This document shows, piece after piece, positions 42,947 through 51,766 of a DNA stretch of 54,328 nt. Position 1 is the first letter of the stretch. The number at the start of each line of letters is the position of its first letter. The notes beneath the pieces were generated by a model, which worked only from the letters and a program-made list of their open reading frames with translations, was not told the origin of the DNA and searched no databases. The stretch covers positions 1 through 54,328 of the forward strand of contig JASJCB010000080.1 in NCBI GenBank assembly GCA_030066195.1, read 5' to 3'. The position numbers were made by a program, and so were the translations under genes. The DNA comes from Acidobacteriota bacterium. GTDB lineage: Bacteria; Acidobacteriota; Holophagae; Acanthopleuribacterales; Acanthopleuribacteraceae.

Positions 42947-44287
42947 TCATTCGTCCTTACCATCCTCTTCATTCAGGCCTGTTGCTTTGAGAATCTCGTA
43001 GAACCGGGCTCGGCTCATTCCGGAGATCTCGATAGCTTCCTTCTTGCTGGAAGCCTCGGCCAAGAGCTTCCGGAAATAGGCTTTGCGGAAGTGATCGTGT
43101 GCCTTCTGCCATGGTTGCGCTATTGGATCGAATTCAAAGGCGTGCCTGGCTGCTCGGCGTTGTGCATTACCGGATACTGCTTGTTGCAGCTGTTGTATAT
43201 CTATGTATTTTTGATGATCCGTAAAGCCGGCCGCCCGGTATATCGCTCTACGGAGTTCTCGTATATTCCCCGGCCAGTCGTATTGGAATAACATGTCCAG
43301 ACCCTGTTCGGGTAATGCCAGGTTTTTACCATACTGTTGGTTGTACTGATCGACAAAATGGTCGGCCAGCAAGAGAATATCGGCCTTGTGTTCCCGCAAA
43401 GGCGGTAAATCAAGGACGTAGTAAGACAATCGATGATAGAGGTCAGATCGGAACTTTCCCTCATGGATTTCTTCGTGGAGATTTCTATTGGTGGCAAAGA
43501 TCATCCGGGCGCGAACCGGATAGAAGTTATTGTCACCCATGGGACGAACCTGGTTCTTTTCCACGACATTGAGGAGTTTGGCTTGAGCATGGGTTTCCAA
43601 TTCCCCGATTTCATCGAGAAAAACGGTGCCCTCACCGGCGCTCACCAACAGGCCTTGCCTTTTGACCGCCCCGGTAAAGGATTTATCCTTATGGCCGAAG
43701 AGCTCGCTCTCCAATAATTCGGGCTTGAATTCGGCACAATTAACTAGAAACAGTTTTTCGGATCGATTGCTAAGCCGATGAATTTCATCCGCAAACATGC
43801 CCTTACCGGTTCCCATCTCACCGAGAATCAAAACCGGTTCTCTCAGCGAGGCAACCTTTTTGATGATTGCATACAAGTTGCGCATGGTTCTCGTTGCGCC
43901 CAAGATAGAACCGAGGCGACTCTGTTCCTTGGGCAGCATTAGAAAAACTTCACCCAGAATGCGTTCCGCCACCGCCGCGGCACCCCAATTATCGGGGGTT
44001 ATGATTTTTGAGGCACCGAGTGTCAGAAATTCATCGTTATCGAACAGGCTTGGACAACAAACCATCAGGTCTTGTGAGGCTCCCATTTTTTTCCCGGCAT
44101 GTTCGACGACGCGCCACAATGTTTCCGCATCCTCCGAGGGCGTTACCAAAATAACCAAACGACTCGTACCCCAATCTTGGGTTTCCCAGGGGGTTGCGAC
44201 CAGGGTAACCTCGAGGCCATTTTGGGAAAGGGAGTCCCTAAGGGTCTCCAATTGCTTATATTCATGAGATATCAGGTGGACTTTCAT
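42947..44287 (-). CDS. Sigma-54-dependent enhancer-binding regulator
   Basis: 446 aa. N-terminal receiver-like domain (~1-115) that lacks the phosphoacceptor Asp (the equivalent strand reads LVILVTP). The AAA+ domain (~125-365) has Walker A GEMGTGKG (156-163), Walker B TVFLDEIGE (221-229) and a sigma-54 loop that reads KSFTGA (202-207) instead of the canonical GAFTGA; FTGA is intact. A Fis-type HTH (SKKEAIEISGMSRARFYEILKATGL region) ends the protein. It should bind an upstream site and use ATP to open sigma-54 promoters. It is the third gene of the signalling operon behind the sigma-54 promoter at 49025-49040. Without a phosphorylatable Asp, control may come from the adjacent partner proteins. 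Confidence 0.9.
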   Translation of the reverse strand: MKVHLISHEYKQLETLRDSLSQNGLEVTLVATPWETQDWGTSRLVILVTPSEDAETLWRVVEHAGKKMGASQDLMVCCPSLFDNDEFLTLGASKIITPDNWGAAAVAERILGEVFLMLPKEQSRLGSILGATRTMRNLYAIIKKVASLREPVLILGEMGTGKGMFADEIHRLSNRSEKLFLVNCAEFKPELLESELFGHKDKSFTGAVKRQGLLVSAGEGTVFLDEIGELETHAQAKLLNVVEKNQVRPMGDNNFYPVRARMIFATNRNLHEEIHEGKFRSDLYHRLSYYVLDLPPLREHKADILLLADHFVDQYNQQYGKNLALPEQGLDMLFQYDWPGNIRELRRAIYRAAGFTDHQKYIDIQQLQQAVSGNAQRRAARHAFEFDPIAQPWQKAHDHFRKAYFRKLLAEASSKKEAIEISGMSRARFYEILKATGLNEEDGKDE

Positions 44288-44291
44288 TTAC

Positions 44292-45932
44292 TCATCCTAT
44301 TCCACGTTGGGGGTAACCATAGTCCCTGGCTGGATGGGGAAATTTCATCACCAATCGATGTCCCCATTCCTCGGGTAATTCATCGGACCGTTCTTCAAGA
44401 GAACCATGATTGGCCACCTCGATCATTACCTTGGCAACATACAGGCCTAAATTGGCGGTCATTTGGTTAACTTGTATTTGTGGTGTAGAGAAAGGAGCAA
44501 ACAGGTTCTCTCTAAATGTTTCGGGGAGGCGGGGGCTGTTATCCTCAAAAATGACGGTTGCCGCCGATTGATTACAGATCACGATCAGTTCGGGTCGATG
44601 TCCATAGCCGGCACTTTTCGGCATTCGTAACGCAAACCACTGCAGGATATGACTAACCGCGGTCAGTAGCTTTGAGCGGTTCCCTTGAACGGTGCAATCT
44701 CCCTGAACTTGAAAATTGTCGGGATGGGAAATCATCTCTCGCTCTTTCAAATCATCCCAAGCAAACCGCAGCAATTCTGTGATCGAGATGGGGTGCATCG
44801 CCTCGGAACCCTCATCGGGGTCATGGGCTCCACGGAAAAGTGGATGAAGCATGTTGCTCACATTTTGCAAACTGCCGCTCAGTTCCATTAATTTCGGTAA
44901 TTCGATCGCATCGGGAGTTATTTCACCGGCCTGATCGGCCTTTTTATAAATGGTCCGCTGTGCCTGCCCCACATAAAAACAAAAACGGGCCGTGGCTTCC
45001 ATCAGCTTCTTTTTCTCGATTTCCTTTTCGGAGAAAAGACGAACGGTGTGGAAGAGTGACTCCATTAGGGTCGGCTTAAAGCGTTCTTGCATAACCTTGG
45101 CCAGTGCCATGGCATTTTCGGGGAAAAGGACATCGGGCTCTTTCTCCTGGTAAATGCCCAACGATAAATTAGTGTCTTTCGTGGAATATAGATTGACGAA
45201 GACAGTGCCTTGAAGCTTTTCCAATATTTCTATTTCGGCCTCGTTGGCGACGTTTAAACCCAAGCTGTTAGATAAATCTTGAGCATTAACCTCGGTCGGG
45301 CCTTGCAAATTATTCAATATTCGTGAGAGAGGAGAATAGATAGAACTAACTTCGGGCAGATTGGGGATAGTACCGAAAAAACAACTCTGGTTTTGATGAG
45401 TTAACAATAGCTGGAACCGTCCACCGAGGGAGGTTTTGAGGGCCGGGTAGAGATATTCTTCGCATACGCCTCGAATAGCCTCCGTGGCGCTACTACTTTG
45501 TTCGGCGATAGTATCCAAATTATGGGCAAACTTGGACCACCCGAGTCTGAATGGATGCCTCGCTGCAAGAACACGCGCATACCTCAACAAATCCAGGCGA
45601 TCCGAGTCTTGTTTATTAAGGTATGTGGCTCTAAGGCGTAGGGCGAGTTTGTAGTAATGTTGGTCGTCGTAAGCTGAGTAAATCAAAACTTCAGGCGGTG
45701 CCTGGGAAAACCTTTCACAGATTTCCAAGCCTAATTCTCCACCGCTCGGTCCGGCTCCCAGATGCATATCCAGTATGATCACATCGGGAGGCTCAAGGCA
45801 TGTTTTTAGAAATTCCCGTACACCTCCGGCTGTCCCTGAGCTTTGTATTCGAAAACCGCGATCCTCGAACATTTCGTGTAGACTCTTCCGCAGTCCGTCC
45901 CTATCCTCAACCAGGTAGATAAACTTCTTCAT
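44292..45932 (-). CDS. Receiver protein with degenerate ATPase lobe
   Basis: 546 aa from ATG 45932 (AAGGAGGG upstream). Receiver domain with Asp55 (VIILDMHLGAGPSGG) and acidic VEDRD N-terminus. A middle ~200-residue region is GAF-like in pattern. The C-terminal ~150 residues resemble a histidine-kinase ATPase: EDNSPRLPE takes the place of the G1 box, FAPFST of the F box and GLYVAKVM of the G2 box. The N-box asparagine is missing (LLTAVSHILQWFAL) and no HisKA His is seen, so it is probably catalytically dead or an adaptor. The start overlaps the upstream kinase stop by 26 bp, and the enhancer-binding gene follows 4 bp on: a tightly coupled operon. Confidence 0.8.
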   Translation of the reverse strand: MKKFIYLVEDRDGLRKSLHEMFEDRGFRIQSSGTAGGVREFLKTCLEPPDVIILDMHLGAGPSGGELGLEICERFSQAPPEVLIYSAYDDQHYYKLALRLRATYLNKQDSDRLDLLRYARVLAARHPFRLGWSKFAHNLDTIAEQSSSATEAIRGVCEEYLYPALKTSLGGRFQLLLTHQNQSCFFGTIPNLPEVSSIYSPLSRILNNLQGPTEVNAQDLSNSLGLNVANEAEIEILEKLQGTVFVNLYSTKDTNLSLGIYQEKEPDVLFPENAMALAKVMQERFKPTLMESLFHTVRLFSEKEIEKKKLMEATARFCFYVGQAQRTIYKKADQAGEITPDAIELPKLMELSGSLQNVSNMLHPLFRGAHDPDEGSEAMHPISITELLRFAWDDLKEREMISHPDNFQVQGDCTVQGNRSKLLTAVSHILQWFALRMPKSAGYGHRPELIVICNQSAATVIFEDNSPRLPETFRENLFAPFSTPQIQVNQMTANLGLYVAKVMIEVANHGSLEERSDELPEEWGHRLVMKFPHPARDYGYPQRGIG

Positions 45933-48774
45933 TGGTATCCCTCCTTGTTCTGAAAACCTCATTATCTTTTGCTCTTAGAAACTTAATTTTGAAACGAGCC
46001 CCGTTTTTATAATCACGATCGTACTCAATATCTGCCTGGAACTTTTGAAGAACAGATCGACAGGAGGGCAGGCCGAGCCCCTGGCCTCCACTCGTAGAAA
46101 AACCGATTTCGAAAATACGATCCGCTATGTCTTCAGGCACACCGGGGCCGTTATCGGTAACCTCGCAGTAAACAAATGTATCATCATCGTCCGATCGAAC
46201 ATCGATCATGCCGCCGGCATGGATAGCTTTGGCGGAATTCATGATCAGGTTGGCCACTGCCTGGTAGGCGATCGGTTGGGGAATGCTGACCAGGTGTATC
46301 GGAGAAATCTCCATATTCAGGGATATGTTTCTTCGAGCCAAAAGAACCTTGTATTGGTTTTTGACAAGGGTGGAAACATCTCGAAGGGTCAATATTTCAG
46401 GCTTCAGATTCAAGTCTTGACTTCTGGGAATGGACTTGACGATGTTGGAAAAATCTCGAGTCAGATTTTTAATGTTTCCAATCTGATCACGGCACTTGTC
46501 ATAATGCTCCAGCTTGAGCTTATCCTCGGCGCTCCCGGCGCTGCTGTTAATCTCGGCTGAGATATTTCCCAATTCGTGGAGCCAAAGGGCGCTCAAGTTT
46601 GCGGTGATGGCTTCGGCTTCCAACCTTTCAGCCTGGAGTTCGAGTTTTTGGTTGGTGATGCGGGTAAGGGCAAGATCGGCGCTTTGTCTGAGTCGATCCA
46701 AGAAGGCCCGCCACGGCGAAGGGTCGAAGGCCATTTCCTTGTCGAAATCCGAGATGCCGAGACCCAACCAGATGCAGGCCAGAGAACCGTTCAACAACAG
46801 CCGAATGATGCAGTAGGCGTCGTTTAAGGGTTCAGTCAGACACGTAGTGTAAATGGATTCTTCCTGTCCGGAGGTAAGGCTTTCCAAATACACCCGATTC
46901 TTGCCCCAGAAATCGACAGAACCGTCCGAATCAGTCACATATGCCGCGGTCCAGACAACGCCGAGTTTTTTCAGTTCTCGATCGATAACGGCATACCAGT
47001 CATCCAATTTATTGGAAGATTCTGCATCGAAACCGGCTTGTAACTTGTGAAGCGCCGAACTGGATTCCATCTCCATGATATCGATCGTGGCGTTGACGGC
47101 AAGGGCGGCGACTGCCTTACGGTACTGATCGTCCCTCGCCATGGTCGGGCGATCCCTCTCATTCGATTTCCGACCGACAATCAGGGCCATCCGACCCAAA
47201 TCAATGCCGTCTTTTTTCAGGTTCTGGTAAATGGGGACGGAATTATCGTATTCTCGACAGAGATCCTGACGCATCTTTTCCATTTCCGCAATGCCGTCCG
47301 TGGGAAGGTATTTCGGTTTACGGCAGCCCCGCTCATCACAAACGAGAATAAGACGTTGAAAGCCTATATCCATCAATAAAACGGTGGCATAAGGCGCCAT
47401 AATATCCTGAATGTTTCCTATCATGGATTCCACGAATGTGGACAGGCTTGTCTTTTTTGCTTTCGCTGCGTCGAAGGCACGGCTTAATTGTTCCAAGGAC
47501 ATCATTTGTCGCTTGGCATGGATGGTGGGCGCAATATATTTGGCCATTTCTTTAACCCGAGAAACGAGCGTGGCCGAACAGGCGCTTGCCTTTTTCCATT
47601 CCAGGTTGAGGCAAGCGATAATCGCCCCCTGATAAAAAACGGGTTCGGTAATAATGGATTTCATACCTTCGGCGTAAGCTTGATAGATGTCTCTAATTTC
47701 AGGGTCCTTTTCCCAATTACCGCTGGAAATGCCTTCCCCCGTGGCAAAGACGCGACCCGCCAGGCTTTTTTCCGCGGCGGGCATGGGAAGGAGAAGCGGA
47801 TTTTCATGCCTTGGTTTGTCCGAAAACCAAGCCCACCAACCCACCTGGTTGTCTTTCCGCCCGGGTATTCTAATGCAAAGGGCCGTTTGGTTTGCATTGG
47901 TACTTTGTCCGAGCGCCTTGAGAATCCCCTCTCCTTTTTCACCCAGGTACTCTACGTTACCATGCGTCATTTGCTTCAACAGTTTGCGGTCACTTAAAGA
48001 AAAAACTTCCATACTGCGAACTGCCAGAAAAAAGGCGCCGAAAAACAGGTTGATTTCGAATGCAATATAAACGGCAAACAACAAGGTATCCATATGAGCA
48101 ACGATGGGTTGTTCTTTATCATAACCGGCTCCAAAAAAACTCCGGCCGGTACTTCCGGGTTCAACCAGGTTAAAACCTCCCATCCAATCCCAAGCAATCA
48201 CGGGATGAAAAGCATAGATGAGAAATAAAAAACAGTAGAAAAAGGTGCCGCCTGTGCCCACCCAGGTGATGGTTTTCAGAAAAGTAGTATTGGCATTGAA
48301 ACCGGTCAACATGGCAAACGCAAGTCGGAACAGACAAAATGCCGAAAAGATACCGCTGGGAAGACGATGGTACGGCCCGAGGAACGACATCAGGTCGGCG
48401 AGAAAAACCAACCCTGCAATAATGATTGCCCACCAGGGAAATAGTTTTTTCCTCCATGACACCTGCTTATTTCCCTGAAATAGAATCGCACGTGCGGCAG
48501 CTAGAAAAAGCAAGCTGGTCACCGGTCCGAACAAAGCGGGCGAGGAAGAAGGATAGAGGAAGCGATACCCGTAATGGACAAACAAAAGAAAGAAGGCCAG
48601 TCCGAAGGGTAGAAGCCATTTTTCCTCTCTCAGAGTTTTCCGGGAAAGAAGGAGGATGACAAAGGCCATGACGCCGCTGATGATAGTGGTGATCAACGGT
48701 GTCACTTCTTGAAACTGACCTATTTTGATAGACCAGGAAACATATCGTTCAAGTAGCCAGGTTAAGTCTGCCAC
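45907..48774 (-). CDS. Membrane sensor histidine kinase of the sigma-54 operon
   Basis: 955 aa. About seven hydrophobic segments in the first ~270 residues form a membrane sensor. Two GAF-like stretches follow (about 290-460 and 560-700). The phosphoacceptor is His733 in LSALWLHELGN, a variant H-box seen in some kinases with HELxN rather than SHELRTP. The ATPase has N842 (VANLIMNSAKAI), G1 EVTDNGPGVPE and G2 GGQGLGLPSC. Start is GTG 48774 with GGGAGG upstream. It heads a three-gene operon with the receiver/ATPase-like protein and the sigma-54 activator. The sigma-54 promoter at 49025-49040 lies ~250 bp upstream. Likely kinase for the receiver at 44292-45932. Confidence 0.85.
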   Translation of the reverse strand: MADLTWLLERYVSWSIKIGQFQEVTPLITTIISGVMAFVILLLSRKTLREEKWLLPFGLAFFLLFVHYGYRFLYPSSSPALFGPVTSLLFLAAARAILFQGNKQVSWRKKLFPWWAIIIAGLVFLADLMSFLGPYHRLPSGIFSAFCLFRLAFAMLTGFNANTTFLKTITWVGTGGTFFYCFLFLIYAFHPVIAWDWMGGFNLVEPGSTGRSFFGAGYDKEQPIVAHMDTLLFAVYIAFEINLFFGAFFLAVRSMEVFSLSDRKLLKQMTHGNVEYLGEKGEGILKALGQSTNANQTALCIRIPGRKDNQVGWWAWFSDKPRHENPLLLPMPAAEKSLAGRVFATGEGISSGNWEKDPEIRDIYQAYAEGMKSIITEPVFYQGAIIACLNLEWKKASACSATLVSRVKEMAKYIAPTIHAKRQMMSLEQLSRAFDAAKAKKTSLSTFVESMIGNIQDIMAPYATVLLMDIGFQRLILVCDERGCRKPKYLPTDGIAEMEKMRQDLCREYDNSVPIYQNLKKDGIDLGRMALIVGRKSNERDRPTMARDDQYRKAVAALAVNATIDIMEMESSSALHKLQAGFDAESSNKLDDWYAVIDRELKKLGVVWTAAYVTDSDGSVDFWGKNRVYLESLTSGQEESIYTTCLTEPLNDAYCIIRLLLNGSLACIWLGLGISDFDKEMAFDPSPWRAFLDRLRQSADLALTRITNQKLELQAERLEAEAITANLSALWLHELGNISAEINSSAGSAEDKLKLEHYDKCRDQIGNIKNLTRDFSNIVKSIPRSQDLNLKPEILTLRDVSTLVKNQYKVLLARRNISLNMEISPIHLVSIPQPIAYQAVANLIMNSAKAIHAGGMIDVRSDDDDTFVYCEVTDNGPGVPEDIADRIFEIGFSTSGGQGLGLPSCRSVLQKFQADIEYDRDYKNGARFKIKFLRAKDNEVFRTRRDTNEEVYLPG

Positions 48775-49149
48775 GGGGACACCTCCCGGTTTTTGAGGTG
48801 AATAACCGGAGGTAGGTCAACCAGGCAGTTATCATCTGATAGCCGACACCCGGTCGAGATAACGCAAGATTCACTGACGGCCGCAAATAGACCCGGCATG
48901 TTTCCTCCGTAACCACATGATAAGGCCTGGCGCATGCAATTGGAATCCGGTTTGCACTGTGCATGCAGATGGGTGATTGAACATCCTGATATCGATTATC
49001 CCGTCAGGATCTCAATATTACCTGTGCAAAGTCGATGCCACACCTAAACGACTGCAAAAGCAGCAGAAAACGACTGAAAAAGACATGTCGTGTCCATGAT
49101 TCCAGATCGACTGTCGAAATGGCAGATTTAGGTACCCGTGTTTAAGTGT
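48775..49149. promoter_or_regulatory. Regulatory region of the sigma-54 signalling operon
   Basis: 375 bp without a gene. On the minus strand it carries the sigma-54 promoter (49025-49040). Upstream of that are two AAACGACTG direct repeats 22 bp apart (49046-49054, 49068-49076) and the palindrome TCGAC-T-GTCGA (49107-49117), located 67-77 bp before the -24 box, a usual place for an enhancer-binding site. Confidence 0.6.
49025..49040 (-). promoter_or_regulatory. Sigma-54 promoter
   Basis: On the minus strand TGGCAT-CGACT-TTGCA matches the sigma-54 consensus TGGCAC-N5-TTGCW with a single mismatch in the -24 box and exact spacing. Transcription near 49014 would read into the sensor kinase gene (GTG 48774). 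The operon itself encodes a sigma-54 activator, which supports the call and suggests autoregulation. Confidence 0.6.
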
Positions 49150-50214
49150 TCAATCAGATTTTGCGCCCAGCTTCAATTTGAGCTCTTTCAAGGTATACGC
49201 GCCCTCAACATCTGAATCCAGGCTGAATATTCTGCCTTGAACACCGTCGATACCGCCGTCCTCTCCGCACTCATAGCGGAACTTACCAAGTGCCTTCCCC
49301 GCCTTGTCGATAACGGTTCCGTGAACAACTCGATAAACAGGAGAGGTGCTGTAGAGTAAATACCCTCGATTATCGACTGGAAGAATACCGCGGTAATAAG
49401 GGTGTTTGTCCGGGAACTTCAATTCGTAGGCAGGGTTTTTCTTGACCCATGACATAGTCTTGAATTCCCTGATATCGTCACGGGAGACATCCCGCCTGCC
49501 CACTTTGAAGGGGACTTTCCAAGATTTTTTCTCCAGCAGGTTGACCACTTCAAAATAGGGCCCTTCATTTCTTCCGATAAGAACTTCATCCGATTCAGCA
49601 CCCGCGTAGACAACCAGTTCCGGGGCAAAGGCGTTGACCTTCCAACCTACGAATTTTCCATCAGTGCGCTTGGGAATCCAGTATCGTTCCGGGAATTCCT
49701 TGAAATCCATAACTTTTTTAAAGTTATCATCGAATAACTTGAGAATACTAACCGTGCCTGTTCTCTTATAGTGGTGTTGGTTTAAAACAAACGCATTCGA
49801 TTTAGTAGCCCTGAAAAAGCGGGTGGGGCCCGGACTATCCCCCAACGGTTTGTCCTCTATGAAGTTACCGTCTGTATCGAAGAAATGAAGCTTGCCCTGC
49901 TGACCGTCATAAACACAGATCATACCGTCCGTGTAGGCGATTGCTGCCTGCTGTTGTGTATGTTCATTGAAACCAAACTCACCGGGACCGCTCCCGGCGT
50001 GGCCGAAGTACATGCGGTAATGACCTTCTTGATCCCAAGAAAATACAACACTCGCCCGCGTATCCAGCGCATACATATTCTGCGATTCATCCATGGCAAT
50101 GTTGCGAATAAACATCATCTGGACTTCGGAATCCTCTGGAACCGGGTCATAGACGACACCGGTCTCTACCTCAACAAACTCAACAGAAAGCAGATAGAAG
50201 AGACACAAAAGCAT
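49150..50214 (-). CDS. Six-bladed beta-propeller protein (354 aa)
   Basis: A short hydrophobic N-terminus (MLLCLFYLLSVEF) leads into repeats of paired strands with the motif HAGSGPGEF, typical of six-bladed (NHL/6-BB) propeller proteins, and blade ends such as MICVYDGQQGKLHFFDTDG. It shares this architecture with the protein at 17193-18209. A sigma-70 promoter (TTGCAT/TATATT) precedes it. The ribosome site is weak. Its end is 110 bp from the sigma-54 promoter of the kinase operon. Function unknown; a secreted or membrane-tethered binding protein is likely. Confidence 0.75.
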   Translation of the reverse strand: MLLCLFYLLSVEFVEVETGVVYDPVPEDSEVQMMFIRNIAMDESQNMYALDTRASVVFSWDQEGHYRMYFGHAGSGPGEFGFNEHTQQQAAIAYTDGMICVYDGQQGKLHFFDTDGNFIEDKPLGDSPGPTRFFRATKSNAFVLNQHHYKRTGTVSILKLFDDNFKKVMDFKEFPERYWIPKRTDGKFVGWKVNAFAPELVVYAGAESDEVLIGRNEGPYFEVVNLLEKKSWKVPFKVGRRDVSRDDIREFKTMSWVKKNPAYELKFPDKHPYYRGILPVDNRGYLLYSTSPVYRVVHGTVIDKAGKALGKFRYECGEDGGIDGVQGRIFSLDSDVEGAYTLKELKLKLGAKSD

Positions 50215-50249
50215 GACAGCCCCATGATGTCTATATTATTTTGTTGCCG

Positions 50250-50278
50250 AATATAGGTAAAAAAAAATCAAAATGCAA
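50250..50278 (-). promoter_or_regulatory. Sigma-70-type promoter of propeller gene
   Basis: Minus strand TTGCAT (50273-50278) and TATATT (50250-50255), spacing 17 bp, transcription start near 50243, 30-base leader to ATG 50214. Confidence 0.55.
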
Positions 50279-50509
50279 GCATAAAATTCATTATAGGGAC
50301 GGTAAGCGCTCCTGTTGAGGCCTTTAGCCGCGTTACCGGACGAATATTCCTGCTCACCAAGATCGATCCACTTTCCCGGACAGCCTGTCCGGCTTTCTGG
50401 ATTCAGCGGCATTGAATTAATGAACCAGCGCTCAAAATACAGTGCCACGTATTGACCTCGCAATGCGGCTTCAGGCAGAATCTTTCGCATTGACAGCGCT
50501 TGTAGTTTA

Positions 50510-50525
50510 TGGCACTGCTTTTGCT
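50510..50525 (+). promoter_or_regulatory. Sigma-54 promoter, perfect consensus
   Basis: TGGCAC-TGCTT-TTGCT matches TGGCAC-N5-TTGCW exactly. Transcription would begin near 50536, ahead of a ribosome site AAGGGAGGG (50538-50546), a 15-codon leader frame (50556-50603) and the TPR gene at 50766. The enhancer-binding regulator encoded 6 kb away is the natural candidate activator. Confidence 0.65.
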
Positions 50526-50555
50526 TCAACACTTCACAAGGGAGGGCTTCTAATC

Positions 50556-50603
50556 ATGAGACTAAAGCCACTGTTATTTTCTCGTTTATTCATTTGCATT
50601 TAG
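50556..50603 (+). CDS. Possible 15-aa leader peptide or broken secreted-peptide start
   Basis: ATG 50556 with strong AAGGGAGGG upstream and stop at 50601. The peptide MRLKPLLFSRLFICI looks like the start of a signal peptide that ends prematurely. It may be a leader, or a damaged secreted-peptide gene; no in-frame continuation is open. Confidence 0.3.
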   Translation: MRLKPLLFSRLFICI

Positions 50604-50765
50604 CTTTTGCGAGGATTGTTGCCACTGTTGCGGTTGGGCCCACATTTTCTGGGAACTATTGAATTTGAGGGTGTTTGATTAGGGTGCATGGGAGTCGTGT
50701 CAGCGAGATACAATTCCTGTCCTTGAATTCTTAGAGAGAACTTGACATCGGACAAGGTGGCTCGT

Positions 50766-51575
50766 ATGAAGAAGGTATTGACACTAATATCGATTTTATC
50801 CATATGCACCTCATTTTCAGGTGCAAACGCCAAGACCCCGTTCTCCAGGGCGTGGGATCTCTTTCTTTTCGGGGATCTCGATCAGTCCTGGAGCATTGTC
50901 GAAAAACACCTTGGAAAAGAAAGTACTCCCCCTAAGCAAAGAGCTGACTTGAAATACCTTAAAGCTCACCTACTCGCCAAGCGGGGAGAAACCGATGAGG
51001 CTGTTTTGGTTATGACAGAAGCGAAAGAAATGTATGAGGCGGGGGGTAGAACCGACTCGCTTTTCTACGCAAATTTAGGGCTTGCAAAATTTTTTCTTGA
51101 CAAAGAAGAGACCGATCAAGCGGCCCAAGTTCTAGAATCAAACAGGATTCTGGGTGAAAGAGAAAAGTACAAGATGGGTTATCTCAACTATCTTCGCGCC
51201 CGTCTTGCATTACTCGAAGGTAACTACGAAGAAGGGCTGTTTTTCAGTGAAGAGAGCTATGCCGCTTACAAACGCGAGGAAAGCCTTCGTGGTCAATCCG
51301 ATGCTTTGGCCGGCATGGGCTTATTTCTCATGCTGACCGGGAAATACTGGGAAGGTATGGAGAAAACCCAAGAATCTCGCCATAAAGCTTTAGCTGTCGG
51401 AGACGCAAACAAATTCTATTACATCATGGCCAATGCGATTCTCTATGCACGGTGTTACCTAAATAAGCCAAATAAAAAAATGATTCGGCTGGTCAAAGTG
51501 CGTATCGCCAGAGATAAAGACGACAATCTGAAAAAGCTGTTGGAATTCGTCCAGAATTGTGACTGCGCCCCATAA
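50766..51575 (+). CDS. Secreted TPR-like helical repeat protein (269 aa)
   Basis: ATG 50766 follows AAGGTGG; a longer reading from 50742 is not supported. Signal peptide MKKVLTLISILSICTSFSGANA, then helical hairpins of TPR type (LKYLKAHLLAKRGETDEAVLVM, YANLGLAKFFLDKEETDQAAQVL, YLNYLRARLALLEGNYEEGL, DALAGMGLFLMLTGKYWEGM), four to five repeats. The C-terminus is basic with two cysteines (NCDCAP). TPR proteins scaffold protein-protein interactions, and export would place this one in the periplasm. It is the probable target of the perfect sigma-54 promoter at 50510-50525, linking it to the adjacent signalling operon. Confidence 0.8.
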   Translation: MKKVLTLISILSICTSFSGANAKTPFSRAWDLFLFGDLDQSWSIVEKHLGKESTPPKQRADLKYLKAHLLAKRGETDEAVLVMTEAKEMYEAGGRTDSLFYANLGLAKFFLDKEETDQAAQVLESNRILGEREKYKMGYLNYLRARLALLEGNYEEGLFFSEESYAAYKREESLRGQSDALAGMGLFLMLTGKYWEGMEKTQESRHKALAVGDANKFYYIMANAILYARCYLNKPNKKMIRLVKVRIARDKDDNLKKLLEFVQNCDCAP

Positions 51576-51577
51576 CT

Positions 51578-51766
51578 CACGGCGTCGAATTCATACGCGG
51601 CGGCCGGACAGGTCTGAAAGTGCACATCGACATATCCTCCAAGCTTGCCTCAAGTTAGCGGGAGCCTGGTGGGTTTCCCGGTAATGCCGATAAGGTGATC
51701 GCATTGCGGCTCGCCCGCTCCAACGGCCTATGGGATACCTATTGGAATGACCTTCGAGCTGCCTAA
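51578..51766 (+). pseudogene. Degraded coding remnant, possibly a transposase C-terminus
   Basis: A frame with one in-frame TAG (after KLASS) and a terminal TAA. The last part reads NADKVIALRLARSNGLW followed by DTYWNDLRAA and a stop, which resembles the C-terminal tail of some transposases (ALRxARxNGxWDxYW). The match is from memory and not verified. No inverted repeats or target duplications were found around it. Confidence 0.3.

Noticed and set aside
48905..48930. Second sigma-54-like match on the plus strand (CTGGCGCATGCAATTGG)
   Set aside because: Spacing between the two boxes is off by one base and no gene follows in that direction.
50236..50532. 98-codon minus-strand frame
   Set aside because: It overlaps the sigma-54 promoter and sigma-70 promoter regions and has no ribosome site or recognisable domain.
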